This document shows positions 37,444-47,321 of a stretch of DNA of 64,000 bases, in pieces. How positions within the stretch are numbered: position 1 is the first letter of the stretch; every line of letters begins with the position of its first letter. Source of the stretch: JBEKIK01 sp963838495 (GTDB taxonomy: Bacteria; Planctomycetota; Planctomycetia; Pirellulales; Thermoguttaceae); assembly GCA_963838495.1 (NCBI GenBank), contig CAWIRC010000002.1:682001-746000 (forward strand), given 5' to 3'. The notes beneath the pieces are model-generated. The model made no database searches. It was not told the origin of the DNA and saw only the letters and a program-made list of their open reading frames with translations. A program made the translations under genes and the position numbers.

Positions 37444-37713
37444 ATGTTCCCAAGAATTGTTAGTGTAAAACCACTGAATAATTACACCGTAGAATTGACC
37501 TTTTCCGACGGCCTTTGCGCGCCCGTGGATTTAAGCAAATGGATAGTCGGCCACGGCGGCGTATTTGAACCATTGCACGATGAAAACTATTTTCGACAGG
37601 TAAAAGTCGATCCGGAAGCCAAAACAATAGTCTGGCCCAATGGCGTAGATTTCTGCCCCGATGTGCTCTATGCCGAAGCATCGGGAAAAAGCATCCCGCA
37701 AACGATTTCTTGA
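37444..37713 (+). CDS. DUF2442 family protein
   Basis: An 89-residue protein with the DUF2442 core: VSVKPLNNYTVELTFSDG, VDLSKWIVGHGGVFEPLHD and VDPEAKTIVWPNGVDFCPD. It is 32 bases after the DUF4160 frame and probably cotranscribed. DUF2442/DUF4160 pairs are widespread in mobile or accessory regions; their biochemical role is not established. AT content is a little higher than in neighbouring housekeeping genes. Confidence 0.9.
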   Translation: MFPRIVSVKPLNNYTVELTFSDGLCAPVDLSKWIVGHGGVFEPLHDENYFRQVKVDPEAKTIVWPNGVDFCPDVLYAEASGKSIPQTIS

Positions 37714-37719
37714 ATGTAG

Positions 37720-38574
37720 TTAGTGCGGAAGTTTCAGGATTTCTTTTTTCAGTTCGATTACTGTTATTGGACAGTCCTTCCAGTCATTAATCCAGCATAC
37801 GATAAAGTCGCATTGGTTTGGGTCGTGTCCGTGTTCTTGAAAATTTGATGCCTTGAACTCGAATTCTATCCTGGCTTTCGCCCATAGATTTTTCTTGGCA
37901 TCGTAAAGATATTTTCCTTCACAATCCGGAAAACCTTGCTGAATCGCCTCGATATAGAATCCTAACTCCCGGCTTACCATTCCAAAGAGATATACAACGC
38001 CTTGCTCATTAATCGGGGCATGCCGGAGTCCTCGAAAATCAATTGGCTCCCCATAAAGTTGGGCTGGATTGCCACTGCTCCTGGCTAAAGTGATATGTTT
38101 TGATTCAGTATTAAGCGGATTGATACTCATTTCGTCTTTAGTTGCTTGATTGTCTTCGACTTTCATATCCACTAATTCTGGCCCTTTGCTGGTCTTCCAT
38201 TTGCGGTAATGGGCAAGTACATCAGGCCATTTTCCAAATCGTTTTTTGAATGGTCGATTCGAATATTTCCCTGAACTAATATACTCATTGTTCCCGGGTT
38301 CATGACCAAGATTTCTCTCCACTTCAAGAATTGAAAGAAATAAATCATCCTCAGATAATACATTCAGATGTTCTTTCAAGTTTTCTCCAGGTAATCTTCT
38401 TTTAAGACCTGCCGCTTCCAAAGCATTGCCGAGAGATCCAAAATGATAATTTACTGAGGAAAGCGGAAGTTCGTGTTTTACATCCTGTTTGGTCAGACTT
38501 TCCTTGTTCATCCTCTTTGCAAGGTTTTGAAGAATTTGAATGATTGATTCTTTGGAATGAGATTTTCGAACCAT
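37720..38574 (-). CDS. HNE-repeat protein with a probable nuclease domain
   Basis: The start at 38574 is chosen because GGGAGG stands seven bases upstream. Two N-terminal units, SKESIIQILQNLAKRMN with SSVNYHFGSLGNALEAAGL and SEDDLFLSILEVERNLG with RPFKKRFGKWPDVLAHY, fit the homing-endonuclease-associated (HNE) repeat. The C-terminal 130 residues contain IEFEFKASNFQEHGHDP and QCDFIVCWINDW with ITVIELKKEI. The acidic and Lys residues are spaced as in PD-(D/E)xK nucleases, so cleavage of DNA is a reasonable inference, not proven. It is AT-rich, convergent with the DUF2442 gene, and looks acquired. Confidence 0.8.
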   Translation of the reverse strand: MVRKSHSKESIIQILQNLAKRMNKESLTKQDVKHELPLSSVNYHFGSLGNALEAAGLKRRLPGENLKEHLNVLSEDDLFLSILEVERNLGHEPGNNEYISSGKYSNRPFKKRFGKWPDVLAHYRKWKTSKGPELVDMKVEDNQATKDEMSINPLNTESKHITLARSSGNPAQLYGEPIDFRGLRHAPINEQGVVYLFGMVSRELGFYIEAIQQGFPDCEGKYLYDAKKNLWAKARIEFEFKASNFQEHGHDPNQCDFIVCWINDWKDCPITVIELKKEILKLPH

Positions 38575-38650
38575 TTGTTTGCCTCCCAAGGCATTCATTC
38601 TATCATCGAGGCTAATGGCCGTAAATCATGGCTGCAATCTCATTATTTTC

Positions 38651-40445
38651 TTATAGCAAGTCGTCGAGTTCTTCCACTAGCTTGCCGAATTGGGTTAGTG
38701 CCGTATCCACGGCTTGCGGTCGTTCCATGTCCACGCCGGCGTCGCGCAATAAATCGAGCGGGTCTTTCGAGCAGCCGCCTTTGAGGAAGTTGAGATAGGC
38801 ATCAAGCTCTTTTTTGCCGCCTGTAAGCACGCGCTCGGCCAGGGCGATGGCGGCGGACATGCCGGTGGCGTATTTGTAGACGTAAAACGCCCGATAAAAA
38901 TGCGGTATCCGCAAACATTCCAGGCTCAATTCGTCGTCGATCGCAAAATCCGGCCCAAAATATTGCTCAAGCAAGCCGCGGTAGATCTCCCGGCATTTAT
39001 CCAGCGTCAACGGCTCGCCCGATTCCACCGAACTGATGCGCAATCTTCTCGAACTCGGCGAACATCGTCTGCCGGATGATCGTGCCGCGCATGGCGTCGA
39101 TCTGGCGATTGATCAAAAACGCCCTCTCCCGATCATCGCGTGCCCGATCGAGCAGATGCCGGCTCAGAAGCTGCTCGTTAAACGTGCTGGCCACCTCGGC
39201 CACGAAGATCACATATTGATAATAAACATACGGCTGATTTTTCGCCGAAAGCAGGCTGTGCATCGAATGCCCAGCCTCGTGGGCAAGGGTAAAAACGTGG
39301 TCCAGCACGTCGGGCTGATAGTTCATGAGGATGTACGGATCGCCGTCGAACGATCCGCTGCTAAATGCCCCGCTCTGCTTGCCGCGGTTTTCATATTTAT
39401 CGCACCAGCGGCCTGCAAGTCCTTTTTCCAACGTACCATAGTATTCGCCGCCCAACGGCTCCAAAGCGGCAATCACCGTCCGCACGGCCTGGTTCCAATT
39501 CCGCCGCGTCTGCAAATCGGCCAGTATCGGCACATAGGTGTCGTAATGATGGATGTCGCTAAGCCGCATCTTCCGCCGCCTGAGATCGTAATAACGATGC
39601 ACGGCCGGCAGATGGCGATGCACCGAGTCGATCAAGTTGTCATACACCGCCGCCGGCACGCGATCCGGGAACAAGGCCGCCTCCAACGCGCTGGGATAAT
39701 TCCTTGCCCGGGCGTAATAGATATCGCGCTCGACCGATGCCGCCAGCGAGGCCGCCAACGCGTTTTTATGCTCGGCAAACACGCGATAATACTGGTGAAA
39801 CGCCGCCTTGCGCACGCCTCGCCGCGGCGAGTGCAAAAGCGCGCTGAACGTGCCGTGGCTGAGCTCGATCAGTCGGCCCTTGTCGTTGCAAATCGCGCCG
39901 AATTTCAAATCGGCGTCCGTAAGCTGGCGGAAGATCTGCGATGCCGCCTGCGACATCTCGGTTTGCAGAGCCAGCAGGTGCTCCTCTTTTTTGCCCAGCG
40001 TATGCGGCCTGAACCGCAAAAGCCGCTCCAAAAGCAACCGGTACCGCTCCAGGCAAGGCTCGGCCATGAACCGCTTCATCTTTGCCGCGGGAATGGCCAG
40101 GATCTCCGGCCGGATGTAGCTTGCCGCCTCGGCCGCCCGGCTCACGGCGTGCATGTACCTGCCCTGCATCCTTTGATATTTGCTATCGGCGGTGTCCTCT
40201 GCGGTTTTCAAAAAGGCGTAAGTCCCCAGCCGCTCGCCCGAGCGGTCGAACTCCTCGTCGAACCGCAGGCATTCGGCCAGCGTCGCGGCGCTTCCGGCCA
40301 GCTTGCCCTGAAATTGCGAATAACCGTCAACCCGCTTTTCCCAGGCCAAAAAAGCCTGCTCCCAAGCCCGGTCGCCGGAAAACAAACTGTTCAAATCCCA
40401 AGTGTCGGACGCTTTGACTTTGCTGCGAGGTGGAAGACGTTTCAT
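38651..40445 (-). CDS. pepF: Oligoendopeptidase F family metallopeptidase, one frameshift
   Basis: Two overlapping frames make one M3B peptidase of about 600 residues. The zinc site HEAGHSMHSLLSAK (HExxH) lies in the first frame, after WCDKYENRGKQSGAFSSGSF. The frames join near 39030: MFAEFEKIAHQ is followed by SSVESGEPLTLDKCREIY, the usual continuation, and the end reads LLRDAGVDMERPQAVDTAL. It should cleave short peptides in the cytoplasm. The N-terminus is free of a signal. The break in a widely conserved enzyme argues for a sequence error. Confidence 0.9.
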
Positions 40446-40487
40446 AAAAATGATTAATGCTAAATTATGAATGATGAATGATATTTT

Positions 40488-41459
40488 TCACCAGCGCAAA
40501 AGCACGGTGCCCCAGGCCAATCCTGCTCCGAAGCCGCTCAGTAGAATACAATCGCCGCGGCGGACGCGGCCCGCGCGGTACGCCTCGTCCAAGGCCAAGG
40601 GAATGCTGGCCGACGAGGTGTTGCCGTATCGCTCCAAGTTGCAGAAGACCTTGTCGGAATCCAGCCCCAAGTCGGCAACGGCCGAATCGATGATTCGCTT
40701 GTTTGCCTGGTGGAAAATCACCAGGTCCAAATCCTCAACCTTCATGCCTGCTCGTTGCAGGACATCTTCGGTGGTTTCCCGAAGCATCTTTACCGACCAT
40801 TTAAAAACCTGCCGGCCTTCCATGCGCATGTATTGGTCCGCGTCGTTTTCGGCCGAGGTGGAGAAGGGCCGGCGCGATCCGCCCACCGGCCGGTTGAGCA
40901 AGTCCGCCCCCGATCCATCCGATCCCACTGCGTATGCCAGCAGGCCTTGCTTCTCGTCGCCGTGCGCCAGGAGCACCGCACCGGCAGCGTCGCCGAACAA
41001 AGGATACGTCTGCTTATCCGCCGGATTCAATACCCGCGACGTGCAGTCGGCCCCGATCACCAAGGCCAATCGGCTGCAACCGGTTGCCACGTACTGCGCG
41101 CCCGTAATCATGGCAAAAATGAAACTGGCGCAAGCCGCCTGAATATCCATCGCCGCCGCGCAAAGCCCGAGCTTGTCCTGCACCGTCGAGGCCGTGGCCG
41201 GCAACAGCATGTCGGGCGTGTATGTGCCTAAAAGCACCAGGTCTATGTCGCCGGGGTCGACGCCGGACTCGTCGATGCATCGCCTTGACGCTTCAATCGC
41301 CAGGTCGCTGGTGGCCATTTCCGGCGGGGCGTGTCGCCGCTGGGCAATGCCGGTGCGCTGCAATATCCACTGGGCATCATAACCCAAGAGGGCCAGATCA
41401 TCGTTATGAATGCAGTTTTCCGGCACGCTGCTGCCAATGGCAAGAATTTGAATGCCCAT
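40488..41459 (-). CDS. fabH: 3-oxoacyl-ACP synthase III family protein
   Basis: The start is moved to the ATG at 41459 (MGIQILAIGSSVPEN), as the longer frame adds 43 non-conserved residues. The KASIII triad is visible: Cys110 in DIQAACASFIF, His250 in IFHQANKR, and Asn280 in RYGNTSSAS. The enzyme condenses a short acyl-CoA with malonyl-ACP to begin fatty-acid synthesis. It lies apart from other fab genes, so a role in a specialised lipid pathway is also possible. It follows pepF by 43 bases in gene order, on the same strand. Confidence 0.93.
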   Translation of the reverse strand: MGIQILAIGSSVPENCIHNDDLALLGYDAQWILQRTGIAQRRHAPPEMATSDLAIEASRRCIDESGVDPGDIDLVLLGTYTPDMLLPATASTVQDKLGLCAAAMDIQAACASFIFAMITGAQYVATGCSRLALVIGADCTSRVLNPADKQTYPLFGDAAGAVLLAHGDEKQGLLAYAVGSDGSGADLLNRPVGGSRRPFSTSAENDADQYMRMEGRQVFKWSVKMLRETTEDVLQRAGMKVEDLDLVIFHQANKRIIDSAVADLGLDSDKVFCNLERYGNTSSASIPLALDEAYRAGRVRRGDCILLSGFGAGLAWGTVLLRW

Positions 41460-41920
41460 CAATCTCCCGATTCTAGAACTATTCACAGGATTAATCACTC
41501 CTTCGGGTGGGATGCCGTCGTTTTGCATAATGGCTTTCCAAGTTTTTTGGAACCAAAGTTTTATGCTTTTTTCGGATTCCAAAGGCAAGGGGCAATTAAC
41601 TCTTGATCTTATTGTAGGCCGGCATCGTTAGTCGTTACGCGAAATTAGCAGTTTTGGAGGGTATTTAATATCTATAAAACTTTTCACAAATTATAGGTGT
41701 AAATACCCTATAAAACAGCAGTCTTAACTCACAATGCAGCGCCATTTTTATTCATGATGTTCACTACCTTACTAATTGCTTTTCACAATCGAAAGTGGGC
41801 ATGATTTATAAAAAAAATCCCAAATACATAACTCGGGGGGTGCAATGTGCGTATTTCATCGGTTATCTTGGTTATTTAAGCAACTTCTATTCCATAAGAC
41901 TAAGAAGTACTTGTTTTTCT
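41460..41920. other. AT-rich divergent intergenic region with an inverted repeat
   Basis: GGGTATTTAATATCTATAAA (41659-41678) and the mirrored TTATAGGTGTAAATACCC (about 41692-41709) form an imperfect inverted repeat of about 50 bases. A promoter or operator for the divergent fabH and NRDE genes is plausible. No gene is seen; open frames in both directions are non-conserved extensions. Confidence 0.5.
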
Positions 41921-42757
41921 ATGTGTACAATGGCCATCTATTACCGTGCTGTCCGGGGCACGCCCATCCTGGTCGCCGCCAATCGGGAAGAACGCTTTGA
42001 CCGGCCCACGCAATACCCCAAAATTCAGCCGGGTTCGCCCAGGGTGGTCTGCGGCATTGACCGCAAGGCCAACGGCACCTGGCTGGGCGTGAACCAGCAC
42101 GGCTTGTTCTGCGCCGTGTTGAATCGTCCAAAAAAACACGTGCCCCTGGAGCCCCGTTCCCGTGGCCTGCTTTGCCGCGAATTGCTCGAACTCCGCACCG
42201 CCCGCGAGGCCAGCGAATACGCCGCCGATGAATTGGCCACCGGCATGTACGCCGGCGCGAATTACGTCTGCGCCGACGCCAAGTTCGCCGCCGTGGTCTA
42301 CGGCGGAAACCAGATCGAAGTCATGGAAATCACCCCGGGCCTGCACATTATCACCAACGGCAACATGGACGACTACCGCGACGAGCGCCACGAACTCGTG
42401 CACCGCATGCTCACCTTGCACACGCTCGATTCGGCGGTCACCTTCCTGGCCGTCGCCAGCCGGACCTTCTCCCGCAAGCCCGACAGCAACGGACGGCGCG
42501 GCGTGGTCATCCTGGGCAAGGAATTCGGCACCGTCTCCTCCACCCTTCTCGCCCTCTCGCGGAAGATCCAGCACGCCGTGATGCAATACAGCCCCGGCCC
42601 TCCCTGCGACCATTCTTACGACGACCTTTCCGCCCTGCTGCGCCAGGTCCTTTCCGCCGAGCGGAGCCGCAAAAACCGCGAAGCCGAAAAAGCCGCCCGC
42701 GAAAAAGCCCGCCATCACGAAGGCACGGCAATTAAAGAAAAAGTAAAAAAGAAATAA
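41921..42757 (+). CDS. NRDE/TANGO2 family protein
   Basis: Starting at the ATG at 41921, the protein begins MCTMAIYYRAV, with the Cys2 typical of the family, followed by PILVAANREERFDRPT, in which NREE stands for the family name NRDE. Other family segments are NGTWLGVNQHGLFCAVLNR and HIITNGNMDDYRDERH. TANGO2/NRDE proteins have an Ntn-hydrolase-like fold and are implicated in haem or lipid handling; the bacterial role is not settled. The C-terminus is a Lys/Glu-rich tail. The longer frame to 41795 is AT-rich and not conserved. Confidence 0.87.
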   Translation: MCTMAIYYRAVRGTPILVAANREERFDRPTQYPKIQPGSPRVVCGIDRKANGTWLGVNQHGLFCAVLNRPKKHVPLEPRSRGLLCRELLELRTAREASEYAADELATGMYAGANYVCADAKFAAVVYGGNQIEVMEITPGLHIITNGNMDDYRDERHELVHRMLTLHTLDSAVTFLAVASRTFSRKPDSNGRRGVVILGKEFGTVSSTLLALSRKIQHAVMQYSPGPPCDHSYDDLSALLRQVLSAERSRKNREAEKAAREKARHHEGTAIKEKVKKK

Positions 42758-42785
42758 AATAGTGGGCAGTGGATATTGGTTTGAG

Positions 42786-42816
42786 ATACACTGCTGGATA
42801 AGCCAGCAGTGGCACC
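42786..42816. repeat. CACTGCTGG/CCAGCAGTG palindrome
   Basis: CACTGCTGGATAAGCCAGCAG followed by TGGCACCC is a hairpin related to the core of the MITE-like element at 8983-9119. It lies at the 5' edge of the toxin-antitoxin remnant. Confidence 0.65.
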
Positions 42817-42824
42817 CGTGCGCC

Positions 42825-42922
42825 GATGAGGAATTCTCTCGAAAATTGGCCGAAGCCCGCCGCCAAATAAAGATGGCTGATCTATGAAGGTCCGCTTTCA
42901 AGCCGACGTCAATCTAAATTAG
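42825..42922 (+). pseudogene. Truncated toxin-antitoxin remnant (antitoxin tail plus DUF5615-like toxin start)
   Basis: The frame from 42825 reads DEEFSRKLAEARRQIKMADL and stops at 42885-42887. In an ATGA overlap, a new frame starts at 42884 with MKVRFQADVNLN and stops at 42922. The first resembles the tail of a small antitoxin, the second the first dozen residues of DUF5615 PIN-like toxins. Both are cut: the antitoxin side by a palindrome and the toxin side at the border of AT-rich DNA carrying the lone ATPase. It is too short for certainty. Confidence 0.45.
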
Positions 42923-42997
42923 CCAAATAAAATAATTTATAGAATATAATTGTTTTGAAAACCTTCATTGGAAACAAGCAATTAAAGGCAAAATTAT

Positions 42998-44458
42998 ATG
43001 GTTATTTTCGATTTAAGATCAGACAAATTCAAAAAAGCTGTAATTAATACAGAAAGACGAGCGGAACGTCAACTTTACGATGAAAAACTTGTCAAATGCT
43101 TTGTTCCAAATAGGGTTTTAAATGAATTAGACACAAATCAGAATCAATTAATCTTTGGCAGACGTGGTGTAGGAAAAACACACACCTTAAAAGCCTTTTT
43201 GGGGAAAAAAAATCAGGAAGGCATACTATGCCACTATATTGATTGTACTACATTTGGTAGTGGTATTGGTGTTGAAGGTTCACCAAAAAACATTGGTATT
43301 CGGTTTTTTTCAAAATTATTATCCCACATAGTTGATGACTTACTTGAAGATGCTGCTTTAATAGAAATACCGGAACCTGATCTGCATAATGTACTCGAAG
43401 GAATTTTAATTAAATTTGCAGATTGTGCAATACCCAAGTCTGAGACTGAAACATTTGAATATTCTGAAATTACTAGATTAACAACTCAATTCCTCAATAA
43501 AATACATGCAGAACGTCTAATCTTGTTAATTGATGAATGGGCACAAATCCCTCAGAGTGCTCAACCTTATTTCGCAGAATTTTTAAAGCGATCTATGTTT
43601 GCAAATGCAAAAGTCACGGTAAAAGTTGGCGTTGTAGATTATACTTACAAATTGAATAAAAGGATTCAGGATCAAATAATTGGGATCGAACGATCAGCAG
43701 ATATATTTACTGATATATATATGGATCGTTTTTTTGTTTGGGATCAAGATGAAAATTTTGTCGAGAGCTTTTTTGCAGAAGTATTATACAATCATTTAGC
43801 TCTTGAGTATGATGCTGATTTCAATATTGGAACAGATGATAAATTAGACATCATTAATAATCAGTTATTCACACAACATCGCGTTCTTTCTGAATTATGT
43901 CGGGCATCTGAGGGTAATGCAAGGGATTTTTTGGTACTTTTTGGCAAAGCATATACCAAATATAGGCAACAGACTTCTCATCAAAAGATTGGATTAGAAG
44001 AAGTTCATACGGCAGCAATAGATTTATATCGTAGTGACAAATATTCCAATATATCTTCAGAAAAACCGCTAGAAGATTTTCTCGATCACTTAGTAAACTC
44101 GATTATAAAAGAAAAGAAATCACGGACATTCATGATACCCTATCAAAGTATTAATCATCCTATTCTGGAACGCCTTTTCAGTGCACGCATTCTTCATCCA
44201 TTAAATGTTGAATGGTCTCGCCCTCATTTACCAGGAGAAAGATATAGTCTTGTAACAATGGATTATGGGACATACGCATCATTTAAAGGCACAAGAAGTG
44301 AGCCACATCAGGAAGTATTTTGGGATGTTAATAATCCAAAATCCGAAGAATTAGAACTTGTTCCAATTGATGATCGAAGGAGTATACGGCAAGTTGTAGT
44401 TGAAAAGAATATACTTGATGAATTTTGGGCAAAAATGTCGGATAGCAATATTAGTTGA
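42998..44458 (+). CDS. AT-rich lone AAA ATPase (ORC/Cdc6-like)
   Basis: A 486-residue P-loop ATPase. Walker A is GRRGVGKT at about 54-61, Walker B LILLIDEW at about 174-181, and a sensor-2-like GNARDF at about 306-311. The C-terminal third (EEVHTAAIDLYRSDKYSNIS onward) may be a winged-helix region. The order fits the ORC/Cdc6-like ATPases found in defence or mobile contexts; no nuclease or effector domain is visible, and no partner gene adjoins. Codon use is far more AT-rich than in neighbouring genes, and a truncated toxin-antitoxin remnant precedes it, so it was probably acquired horizontally. The role is unknown. Confidence 0.85.
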   Translation: MVIFDLRSDKFKKAVINTERRAERQLYDEKLVKCFVPNRVLNELDTNQNQLIFGRRGVGKTHTLKAFLGKKNQEGILCHYIDCTTFGSGIGVEGSPKNIGIRFFSKLLSHIVDDLLEDAALIEIPEPDLHNVLEGILIKFADCAIPKSETETFEYSEITRLTTQFLNKIHAERLILLIDEWAQIPQSAQPYFAEFLKRSMFANAKVTVKVGVVDYTYKLNKRIQDQIIGIERSADIFTDIYMDRFFVWDQDENFVESFFAEVLYNHLALEYDADFNIGTDDKLDIINNQLFTQHRVLSELCRASEGNARDFLVLFGKAYTKYRQQTSHQKIGLEEVHTAAIDLYRSDKYSNISSEKPLEDFLDHLVNSIIKEKKSRTFMIPYQSINHPILERLFSARILHPLNVEWSRPHLPGERYSLVTMDYGTYASFKGTRSEPHQEVFWDVNNPKSEELELVPIDDRRSIRQVVVEKNILDEFWAKMSDSNIS

Positions 44459-44532
44459 GAGTATTTTGAAGTTAAAACACTTAAGTAAATAACAAATTGA
44501 GGATTTAAATTTCTAATATTATAATATGGCCA

Positions 44533-44568
44533 ATAACCTAGCATAGCAGGTTATGCCTGATATTTTTT
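44533..44568 (+). terminator. Weak intrinsic terminator after the ATPase gene
   Basis: ATAACCT (44533-44539) and AGGTTAT (44548-44554) form a 7-bp stem, and a TATTTTTT run follows seven bases later. The stem is AT-rich and the T-run is not adjacent, so termination may be weak. Confidence 0.33.
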
Positions 44569-44645
44569 CTGGCCTTGTGATTTTTTTAGCATCTGGTACG
44601 TTCCCTTTCGGTTTGCGGCTAAACGAACTGCCCACTGCCCACTGG

Positions 44646-45835
44646 TTATTTCACGAACTCCTCGATCAAATCCAGCGCCGCCTCCAGGTTTGACATGCTG
44701 GCGGCGAATGACAATCTGGCGTAGCTTTCGGCGCCGAAGGCCGAGCCCATCACCGTGGCCACGCCTTTCTTATCCAGTAACTCCAGGCACCACTGGCTGG
44801 AATTCTCGATTTTCACGCCGTTATAAGCGCGTCCAAGATGCTTTTTGATGTTGATAAAGGCATGAAACGCCCCGGCGATCTCCGAGCAACTCACGCCGGG
44901 AATCTTCGCGATCCTGGCCCGGACAAATTCCCTCCGCCTGGCGAATTCGGCGCACATCGACGCCACGCAATCCTGCGGCCCGGTGAGCGCGATGAGCGCG
45001 GCGTATTGGCTTATGCTGCACGGATTGCTGGTCTCCTGGCTCTGCAGGTCGGCGATGGCCTTCGACACGTTCAAAGGCGCAATGCTCCAGCCGATCCGCC
45101 AGCCGGTCATGGCGTAGGTCTTACTCACGCCGTTAATGAGTATCGTCCGCTCCTGCAAGCTCGGCCGAACCGTGGCAAAGCTGGCGAACTTGTGCCCGCC
45201 GTAAATCAGCCGCTCGTAAATCTCGTCGGAAACGACAAGCAGATTTTTTTCAATGGCCACGTCGGCCAGCGCGCCCAGCTCATCCGGCGAATACATGCTG
45301 CCAGTGGGATTCGACGGACTGCAAATCAAGATGCCCTTGTATTTTTCGTAACCGCCTTGCGAACCATCTCCGGCGTGATCTTGAAGTTGTTCTCCTGCGG
45401 CGTATCGACAATCACCGGCACAGCCCCGGTAAGCTTTACAAGTTCCGCATAACTCACCCAATACGGCGCGGGAATAATCACCTCGTCGCCGGGATCTAAA
45501 ATAACCGTAAACACGTTGTGGATGGCGTGCTTGGCCCCGTTGGCCACGACCACCTGGGCGGGCGCATATTCCAATCCGTGCACCGCCTTGTATTGATCGG
45601 CCACGGCCTTTTTCAACTCCGGAATGCCGCTGGCCACCGTGTAATGGGTGTGGCCGGCCTTCATCGCCGCCACTGCCGCCTGGCAGATGTGCTCCGGCGT
45701 GGTAAAATCCGGCTCGCCCACGCTCAGGTCGTACACCTTGCGGCCGGCCGCTTTCAGTTCCTTGGCCTTTGCCGCCATGGCCAGCGTGGCCGAGGGCTCC
45801 AGCGCTTGAATAATGCGGGAAATTTTGGGCGTCAT
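44646..45835 (-). CDS. PLP-dependent aminotransferase (aspartate aminotransferase type), one frameshift
   Basis: Two frames make one class I aminotransferase of about 396 residues. The first (from 45835) has YDLSVGEPDFTTPEHI and GDEVIIPAPYWVSYAELV. The frames join near 45340, after ITPEMVRKAVT, and the second continues KYKGILICSPSNPTGSMYSP. The PLP lysine lies in NGVSKTYAMTGWRIGW, and the substrate-binding Arg in ESYARLSFAAS. The likely reaction is aspartate or related amino-acid transamination. The break is a single-base slip in an A-run, so it is probably a sequence error. Confidence 0.92.
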
Positions 45836-45998
45836 GTTCGGTCTCCTAACGCGACCACTGGTCGCGGCTTTACATCTCTAATCTCTTATCTCTAAATCTC
45901 TAATCTCTCTCCTTGACGTATCGCATTGCGCGACCGACAATCATAGTGGCGTGCGGATTAGTTTCCAAGGCGCTCGACCATTTTTTCACAAAAACACC

Positions 45999-47204
45999 AT
46001 GGCAAATCCAAAGATCGGCATATGGCTCGTTGGCGTCAAGGGCGGGGTTGCGTGTACCGCAATCGTGGGATTGGCGGCCCTGAAAAAAAATCTCATCCGA
46101 CCAGCCGGACTTGTCACCCATCTGCCGCAATTCCAGAATATCGGACTTTCCGATTGGGAGCAATTCATTGTCGCCGGGCACGAAATCCGCCGGGCAACCC
46201 TGGCCGATGAAGTCCTTCGCCTGGCCATGGAAAACCGAATCGTCACCCCGGAACTTATCGAACAATGCCGCCCGGAACTAGACCAGATCGATGCCGCATC
46301 CGCCCGGGAACGATTTTCAACGCCGGCCCCGCAATCTCCGCCCTGGCCGACGCCGATTTGCCCGGCCCGGAATCGCCCCGCGAAACCATCGACCGGCTCC
46401 GCCGCGACATGGCCGATTTTGTCCGCGACAACAATCTCGCACACTTGGTCGTTTTTTATCTCGCGTTAACCGAGCCGCCCGTGTCGCCGCAATCGCTGCC
46501 CGCAGCCTGGGCCGATCTGGAACGCACGCTCGACGATCCCCAAAACTGCCCCTTGCGGGCAAGTTCGCTCTATGCCATTGCCGCGTTGGGGGCGGGCCAT
46601 TCCTTCCTCAACTTCACTCCCTCGTTGGGCGCCGGCTGCCCGGCCGTTCGACGAATTTGCCCGCCGCTCCAACACCCGCCACTACGGCTGCGACGGCAAG
46701 ACCGGCGAGACGCTGCTAAAAAGCGTGCTCGCACCCATGTACGCCCGGCGAAATCTCCAGGTCCTCAGTTGGGTCGGCCACAACATCTTCGGCAACATGG
46801 ACGGGCAAGTCCTCAACGACCCCGCCAATAAGTCCGGAAAAAAAGCCAATAAAGACCGGCTTTTAACCGAAATCCTCGGCTACAAGCCCAACACGCTGGT
46901 CTCCATCGAATATCTCGCCGACCTGGGCGATTGGAAAACCGCCTGGGACCACATCCATTTCGCCGGTTTCCTGGGCGTGCCCATGACCCTGCAATTCATC
47001 TGGCAGGCCTCCGACTCCGTCCTGGCCGCCCCCCTGGTCCTGGACATGGTCCGCTTCACCGAACTGGCCCATCGCCGCGGCCACGTCGGGCAAATGCCCT
47101 TCCTAGCCAGCTTTTTCAAAAGCCCCTACGGCGTGACCGAACACCGCTTCGAGCAGCAATTCCAAATGCTGGAAAATTGGGCCGCTGAAAAGGATGAAGG
47201 TTGA
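45999..47204 (+). CDS. Inositol-3-phosphate synthase, two frameshifts
   Basis: The ATG at 45999 opens with the NAD-binding motif IGIWLVGVKGGVACTAIVGL. The frame shifts near 46310 to IRPGTIFNAGPAISALAD and near 46635 to RPFDEFARRSNTRHYGCDGK, then KTGETLLKSVLAPMYARRNL. Late segments YLADLGDWKTAWDHIHFAGF and GVPMTLQFIWQASDSVLAAP fit the family. The enzyme converts glucose-6-phosphate to myo-inositol-3-phosphate using NAD, which can feed inositol lipids or mycothiol-like compounds. No other inositol gene adjoins. Total length, about 400 residues, is normal once frames are joined. Confidence 0.9.
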
Positions 47205-47321
47205 AGGATAAGAGTCAAAAAGAGTACAATAGTGTAAAATGCAAAGGGACCGGCATGACAACAAAAGAAATAAAATGTATAATGTAATACTTACGGCGGG
47301 ACCGTTTAACGGGGATCGATT

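Noticed and set aside
39036..40457. 473-codon open frame on the plus strand
   Set aside because: It mirrors the pepF gene and shows no recognisable protein pattern.
42943..42950. TATAAT upstream of the lone ATPase as a promoter
   Set aside because: No -35 element at the right distance in an AT-rich stretch where TATAAT occurs by chance.
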